DNA of 9,597 bases from assembly GCA_910587805.1 (NCBI GenBank), contig CAJUNM010000050.1:1-9597 (forward strand). Reading direction: 5' to 3'. Numbering within the stretch: position 1 is the first letter of the stretch; each line of letters starts with the position of its first letter. A model generated the notes under the pieces. That model was not told the DNA's origin. It searched no databases and saw only the letters and a list, made by a program, of their open reading frames with translations. Below are positions 6,550 through 9,597 of this stretch, in pieces. Both the position numbers and the translations under genes were made by a program. This DNA is from an uncultured Christensenellaceae bacterium. Lineage in GTDB: Bacteria; Bacillota; Clostridia; Christensenellales; Pumilibacteraceae.

Positions 6550-7230
6550 ATGAAAACATTTGTGTTCGATTTATACAATACGCTTGTAAAGACCGAAACG
6601 GATTATCGGAGTCGATCGTCGTGGCAGCCCGTCGTCGAGTTTTTCCGCGAGCGCGGACTCGAGACGGATTGGGAAAGCTTGCGCGATTGGTTCGACGTGT
6701 TTTGGCGCGAACAGCTCGACGAACTAAAAGCTCAAGGCGATTTCGCATATCCAGAGGCGGACGTTATCAAAGTGTTTCAAAGAATGGCGGAAAATCTCGG
6801 CGGTGAGTTTTCGGCGGAAACGGCGGAGGAAGCCGTGCTGTGCGCAAAGCGCGCGTTTACGCTTAAAAACGAATTGTTCGACGGCACGGTCAAGCTGATA
6901 GCCGCGCTCAAAGCGACCGGCGCAAAGCTGTACATATTGAGCAACGCGCAAGCGGTGACGACGCGCGGCGAACTCGACGAATTGAGGTTTACCGAGAAGT
7001 TCGACGGTATATTGTTGAGTTCCGAGTGCGGTTGTAAAAAGCCCGATCCGAAGTTTTTCAAAATGCTTTTCGATAAATACGACATAGAGAAAAAGACGGC
7101 GGTCATGGTAGGCGACGAACTCAAGACCGATATAGCCGGAGCTAAGGCGTTCGGCATAAAAAGCGTTTGGGCAAAGGACGGCGCGCCGTCGGTCGCCCAA
7201 AAACTGCTGAAACTCGCGGGTGCGAAATGA
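6550..7230 (+). CDS. HAD-family hydrolase with DxY motif I
   Basis: 226 residues, HAD superfamily with a helical cap (about 16-110). Motif I is FDLYNT: nucleophile D7, but the usual second Asp is Tyr (Y9), as in L-2-haloacid dehalogenases (DxYGT) and many uncharacterised Firmicute HAD proteins. Motif II is S131 (ILSNA), motif III lies at K163/K164 (CKKPDP), and motif IV is GDELKTD (188-194, D189 and D194). Loss of the second Asp, the general acid/base in HAD phosphatases, argues against ordinary phosphatase turnover, so the reaction cannot be assigned. The start at 6550 is firm because motif I begins at residue 7. A GTG at 6535 in frame overlaps the -10 box and has no ribosome binding site. 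The stop overlaps the next HAD gene (ATGA). Confidence 0.88.
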   Translation: MKTFVFDLYNTLVKTETDYRSRSSWQPVVEFFRERGLETDWESLRDWFDVFWREQLDELKAQGDFAYPEADVIKVFQRMAENLGGEFSAETAEEAVLCAKRAFTLKNELFDGTVKLIAALKATGAKLYILSNAQAVTTRGELDELRFTEKFDGILLSSECGCKKPDPKFFKMLFDKYDIEKKTAVMVGDELKTDIAGAKAFGIKSVWAKDGAPSVAQKLLKLAGAK

Positions 7231-7907
7231 AAAACACTGTTATATTCGATCTCGACGGAACGTTGCTTAACACGCTCGACGATCTCGCCGCGGCGGTCGA
7301 TTTTGCGCTCGGAAAGCTCGGGTTCAAAGGCTTGGATAGGAGCGTAGTGCGGAAATTCGTCGGCAACGGGATAAGAAAGCTGACGGACCGTGCACTCGCG
7401 TTCTCGGTGTCTAACGGCAAAACGTCGGAGTTACGGGAAGAAAACGCGCAGAGCGAAAAATGTTACGAACTGTGTTTGGAATATTACAAAGCGCACGGCG
7501 CGGAAAAAACGCGGCTCTACGACGGAGTGAGCGAGTTGTTGACGGAGCTTAAGTCGGCGGGAATAAAAACCGCAGTGGTTACGAATAAAGTCGACGAAGC
7601 GGTAAAAGAGCTGCGCGGATTGTTTTTTCCGAGTATAGATTTTGCGGTGGGTATAAGCGAGGCGATACGTCCGAAGCCTTCGTGCGACGGAGTGAACGCC
7701 GCACTCGCCGCACTTCGCGCCGATCCGCGCGATGCGGTTTATGTCGGGGACGGAGAAACGGATATAGCCACGGCAAAGAATGCGGGGTTGCCGGTCGTGG
7801 CGGTGTCTTGGGGCTTTCGGGATAAAGCGTTTTTGCAAACGCTCGAACCGGACTATATAATCGACGCTCCGAGCGAACTGCCCGCGATACTTCGCGCGAT
7901 CGAATAG
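7227..7907 (+). CDS. HAD hydrolase, phosphoglycolate-phosphatase-like
   Basis: 226 residues with a complete HAD set: motif I DLDGT (D8 nucleophile, D10 acid/base), motif II T119 (VVTNK), motif III K150 (RPKP), motif IV GDGETD (174-179; D175 and D179 bind magnesium). The cap domain lies at about 16-95. FDLDGTLLNTLDDL and VGDGETDIATAKNAG closely match Gph/PGPase-type HAD-IA phosphatases, which hydrolyse phosphoglycolate, but close relatives also act on pyrophosphate or nucleotides, so the substrate stays open. The start at 7227 forms an ATGA overlap with the preceding HAD gene; the frame's earlier ATG at 7167 lies within that gene. Two HAD genes co-transcribed from one leaderless promoter suggest a shared housekeeping or metabolite-repair role (inference). 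The stop lies in the loop of a strong hairpin. Confidence 0.9.
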   Translation: MKNTVIFDLDGTLLNTLDDLAAAVDFALGKLGFKGLDRSVVRKFVGNGIRKLTDRALAFSVSNGKTSELREENAQSEKCYELCLEYYKAHGAEKTRLYDGVSELLTELKSAGIKTAVVTNKVDEAVKELRGLFFPSIDFAVGISEAIRPKPSCDGVNAALAALRADPRDAVYVGDGETDIATAKNAGLPVVAVSWGFRDKAFLQTLEPDYIIDAPSELPAILRAIE

Positions 7908-7924
7908 CCGATCGAAAACGCGAA
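7891..7924 (+). repeat. Strong stem-loop spanning the stop codon of the HAD pair
   Basis: TTCGCG (7891-7896) pairs with CGCGAA (7919-7924), and CGATCG (7897-7902) with CGATCG (7909-7914). A four-A bulge separates the two on the 3' side. The loop AATAGC holds the TAG stop (7905-7907). An A-rich rather than U-rich tract follows, so it is not a classical terminator on the plus strand. Confidence 0.5.
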
Positions 7925-7957
7925 AATTAAATTCACGTTAAAAAAACAAAAAAGTAC

Positions 7958-7986
7958 TTGCAAAAAATTTGCGTATGATATATAAT
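7958..7986 (+). promoter_or_regulatory. ssrA promoter
   Basis: TTGCAA (7958-7963), a 17-bp spacer, and a perfect TATAAT (7981-7986). Transcription should start around 7993, only a few bases before the mature tmRNA 5' end at 7997. The -35 region overlaps a small inverted repeat GCAAA-AAA-TTTGC (7960-7972). Confidence 0.75.
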
Positions 7987-7996
7987 ATGCGGACAT

Positions 7997-8386
7997 GGGG
8001 ATGTACAGGCTTCGACGGTGCGAGCTTGTGCGAAGGAAAGCAGGTGGTAGGGTCGGCTACCTAAAAACGCAAAAGGCTTTAATTGCCAACAAAAACGAAA
8101 ACGCCAAAGTGATCGAGTTCGCGGCTCCCGCTGCGTCCGGCGCAATGGCATTCGCAGCTTAACTAAAGTTGCAAGTCCGTCCTGTTACCTATAGGCAGAT
8201 AACGGGCTTCATTAAACGATAGGCTCCGTTGCGGCGGCTCGGTCGCCCGCCGTAACGTATCAGACCTTGCACGCATAAGCCTCTGTTTGCCGTGGCTTGT
8301 GCGCGGACGCCGAACGACAGACTAAACCTGTAGACGTCCTCGCATTACCGTGTCGGAAATGGGTTCGATTCCCATCATCTCCACCA
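7997..8386 (+). ncRNA. ssrA: Transfer-messenger RNA (tmRNA)
   Basis: The tmRNA of the trans-translation system rescues stalled ribosomes together with SmpB and tags the nascent protein for proteolysis. The 5' end GGGGATG (7997-8003) pairs with CATCTCC (8376-8382) as a 7-bp acceptor stem with one G-U pair, followed by discriminator A8383 and an encoded CCA (8384-8386). A tRNA-like T arm is clear: ATGGG, TTCGATT loop, CCCAT (8359-8375). The 5' part carries the typical TACAGGCTTCGACGGT segment just after the acceptor strand. GGTAG/CTACC (8046-8061) is a likely pseudoknot-1 stem. The tag frame starts at 8085, and pairings downstream (for example CCTGTTA with TAACGGG) are as expected. At 390 nt it has normal length. 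A mobile element abuts its 3' end without disrupting it. Confidence 0.97.
8085..8162 (+). other. tmRNA proteolysis-tag reading frame, 25 residues, ends AFAA
   Basis: After TTTAATT, the resume codon GCC opens a frame starting ANKNEN and ending GAMAFAA before TAA (8160-8162). Twenty-five residues are encoded, against roughly 10-15 in most bacteria. Tags usually end ALAA or a close variant; here Phe replaces Leu. The middle is rich in Ala (FAAPAASGA). A small hairpin, CGCGGC/GCTGCG (8120-8135), can form inside the coding part. Confidence 0.85.
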
Positions 8387-9597
8387 CACGAGACGTATAC
8401 GCACACCCTGCGTTTACGTCGGAATTAGAGGTTGAATTTTCGACCTCTTTTTCTTTTGTGCCGTTTTCGTCCTCGCCGCCGTTTCCGTCGGGGTAATCGG
8501 GGAAAATCAAGTTCAAAAGTAACTCGTTTTTCTGCCCGCCTTTCAGATTGAAAATGACTTTCATTTTATCGTCGTAAAGCAATACCCGATAAATAAACGT
8601 GTCGATTAGGTCTTTGCGGTTTTTGGTCTTTGAATAGTCCAGCGTTCTAAAATGCTGTAACCACTTGCGAATGTCCGCATAGGTGTAGTTGATTTGCAAC
8701 GCCTTTTCGCTCTCTATGGTGTCGTTCAGTTCCTTGTTCTCGCTCTCTAACTTTTCAATTTGAGCCAAAATCGTATCGGCAATTTTGCCCAGCATTAACG
8801 CTTGCATAAGGTTGTTGATTGCTTTTTGATTGTCCGCAACCAGACTTTCAAGCCGCTTTATCTCGCTGTCGTTGCGCTCCGCTTGTATCAACATATAGGT
8901 TTCTGCCGCGACCATATCTATAAATTCGTCGGTCAAAACGCCGTGCGGGTTTTGCTCCGTGCCGTTGCCTACAATGGCGTAAACAATTTCGTCCTCAATA
9001 AACTGCTTGCGGACTGTCCGTTTGTCGCATATGCCTTTTGTCGTGCCTACGCACTTGTAATAATGGTGTATTTTGCCGCTTTTGCTTGTTGACGATATAC
9101 CCGTCATTTTGTGCGCACACTTGCCGCATAGCAATTTTTCCGACAAAAGATATTCGACCTTTGCTTTGCCGCGAGAGGGCGCGGCGGCATATTTCGCTAA
9201 CACCTTTTGCGCCTCTGCAAAAAGTTCGTCGTCGATTAGTTGCGGCATACCGCCGTCGATTTCCTCGTCGTGAAAAATGTACTTGCCTAAATATCTGCGG
9301 TTGCTGAAAATGCGGTGAAAACTGCTTTTGTTCCACTTGCCGCCCGTTGCGGTGGGTATTCCGCGCTCGTTCATATAGCGTATTAAATCGGCGTAATTGT
9401 AGCCCGCGACAAACATTTCAAACAGTTTTCTGACAATGGGCGCGGTGTCCTCGTTGACGATAAAACTTTTGTCCTCGCTCACTTTGTAACCGAGCGGAAC
9501 GCTCCCGCCGAAAAACTTACATTTCGAGGCTGATATTGCTATACCGCGCTTTATCTTCTGCGACAATTCCGCGCTGTAATATTCCGCCATACTTTCA
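8322..9597 (-). CDS. Large serine recombinase (integrase), 5'-truncated by the window
   Basis: The frame is open to the window edge (codons for E and S precede the Met at 9590), and MAEYYSAELSQ is the known end of a resolvase catalytic domain. The catalytic N-terminus with its nucleophile Ser is therefore outside the window, and the Met at 9590 is not the start. Residues are counted from that Met. Recombinase domain about 25-140 (PLGYKV, then GIPTATGGKW and the NRRYLGKYIF segment); zinc ribbon with C155, C158, C180 and C188; coiled coil about 235-298; C-terminal domain to about 360. The role is site-specific integration and excision of a mobile element. Beyond residue 365 the sequence is low-complexity and hydrophilic. 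The last 21 residues (402-422, including EMMGIEPI) are encoded opposite the tmRNA 3' end, so the C-terminus crosses the integration junction. Intact in the visible part. Confidence 0.93.
   Translation of the reverse strand, partial: ESMAEYYSAELSQKIKRGIAISASKCKFFGGSVPLGYKVSEDKSFIVNEDTAPIVRKLFEMFVAGYNYADLIRYMNERGIPTATGGKWNKSSFHRIFSNRRYLGKYIFHDEEIDGGMPQLIDDELFAEAQKVLAKYAAAPSRGKAKVEYLLSEKLLCGKCAHKMTGISSTSKSGKIHHYYKCVGTTKGICDKRTVRKQFIEDEIVYAIVGNGTEQNPHGVLTDEFIDMVAAETYMLIQAERNDSEIKRLESLVADNQKAINNLMQALMLGKIADTILAQIEKLESENKELNDTIESEKALQINYTYADIRKWLQHFRTLDYSKTKNRKDLIDTFIYRVLLYDDKMKVIFNLKGGQKNELLLNLIFPDYPDGNGGEDENGTKEKEVENSTSNSDVNAGCAYTSRVVEMMGIEPISDTVMRGRLQV
8392..8420. repeat. 12-bp imperfect inverted repeat, candidate attachment site
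   Basis: GACGTATACGCA (8392-8403), five-base spacer CACCC, then TGCGTTTACGTC (8409-8420): 11 of 12 positions are complementary. It begins 5 bp after the tmRNA CCA. Attachment sites of large serine recombinases are imperfect inverted repeats around a short crossover core, so the location and symmetry fit an attL/attR site. Alternatively it may be an RNA stem in the ssrA 3' trailer. Confidence 0.5.
8427..8457 (+). terminator. Intrinsic terminator for ssrA, inside the recombinase frame
   Basis: AGAGGTTG (8427-8434) pairs with CGACCTCT (8441-8448) with one G-U pair around the loop AATTTT, followed by TTTTCTTTT (8449-8457). It is a good rho-independent terminator for plus-strand ssrA transcription. 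On the minus strand the same bases encode recombinase residues around 378-388, and no U-tract follows the hairpin in that direction, so it should not stop the recombinase mRNA. Confidence 0.75.

Larger units (their letters stand above)
8387..9597. mobile_element. Left end of an integrative element inserted at the ssrA 3' end
   Basis: The sequence changes directly after the encoded CCA of ssrA to an element carrying a serine recombinase oriented towards the junction. tmRNA and tRNA 3' ends are classic integration targets, and integrase genes commonly lie next to the attachment site. Only this end is in the window, so element type (prophage, ICE, integrative mobilisable element), size and cargo are unknown. 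The exact crossover point cannot be read from one junction. Confidence 0.7.

Noticed and set aside
7933..8151. Minus-strand 72-codon frame
   Set aside because: It lies over the ssrA promoter and 5' half of the tmRNA and has no protein motif.
7997..8386. CRISPR array or toxin-antitoxin module near the element junction
   Set aside because: No regularly spaced repeats and no short paired genes are present; the segment is fully explained by tmRNA.
8802..9307. Plus-strand frames opposite the serine recombinase
   Set aside because: They are antisense shadows with no ribosome binding site or recognisable domain.

Overview
The window looks like the end of a metagenomic or draft contig from a mid-GC Gram-positive bacterium, probably a clostridial member of the Bacillota. 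This rests on sigma-A-type promoters with 17-bp spacers, a GGAGG ribosome binding site, small zinc-ribbon/DUF4190-like membrane proteins, a BmrCD/TM287-288-type ABC exporter pair, and a tmRNA tag starting ANKNEN. No gene gives a species. The first 37 bases are an Illumina TruSeq adapter followed by a run of eight G, so bases 1-45 are not genomic.

Left region (46-1793, minus strand): a two-gene unit encodes a small three-helix membrane protein and a PstS-like phosphate-type binding protein. The binding protein is anchored by three N-terminal helices instead of a lipoprotein signal. The unit reads away from a divergent intergenic region (1794-2018) that holds a good promoter on each strand and, between their -35 boxes, a perfect 7+7 palindrome that could be a shared operator.

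Middle region (2019-6410, plus strand): a tight four-gene operon encodes two paralogous zinc-ribbon/DUF4190-like membrane proteins and the two halves of a heterodimeric ABC exporter. The spacings are 11 bp, then 1-bp (TAATG) and 4-bp (ATGA) overlaps. The exporter motifs predict one degenerate and one consensus ATPase site. The small membrane protein of the divergent unit resembles the membrane part of the two zinc-ribbon proteins, so the two units may be functionally related.

Right-middle region (6411-7907): after an intergenic stretch with a 21-bp direct repeat and a promoter placed so that its mRNA should start at the ATG (leaderless), two overlapping HAD-family hydrolase genes follow. The first has a DxY variant of motif I. 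The second looks like a phosphoglycolate-phosphatase-type enzyme.

Right end (7958-9597): ssrA (tmRNA), with its own promoter, an encoded CCA and an unusual 25-residue tag ending AFAA, is followed directly by a mobile element. A large serine recombinase gene on the minus strand (its 5' part beyond the window) runs convergently into ssrA, and its last 21 codons are antisense to the tmRNA 3' end. A 12-bp imperfect inverted repeat lies 5 bp past the CCA and is a candidate attachment site. A U-tailed hairpin able to terminate ssrA lies inside the recombinase reading frame. The rest of the element lies to the right of the window.
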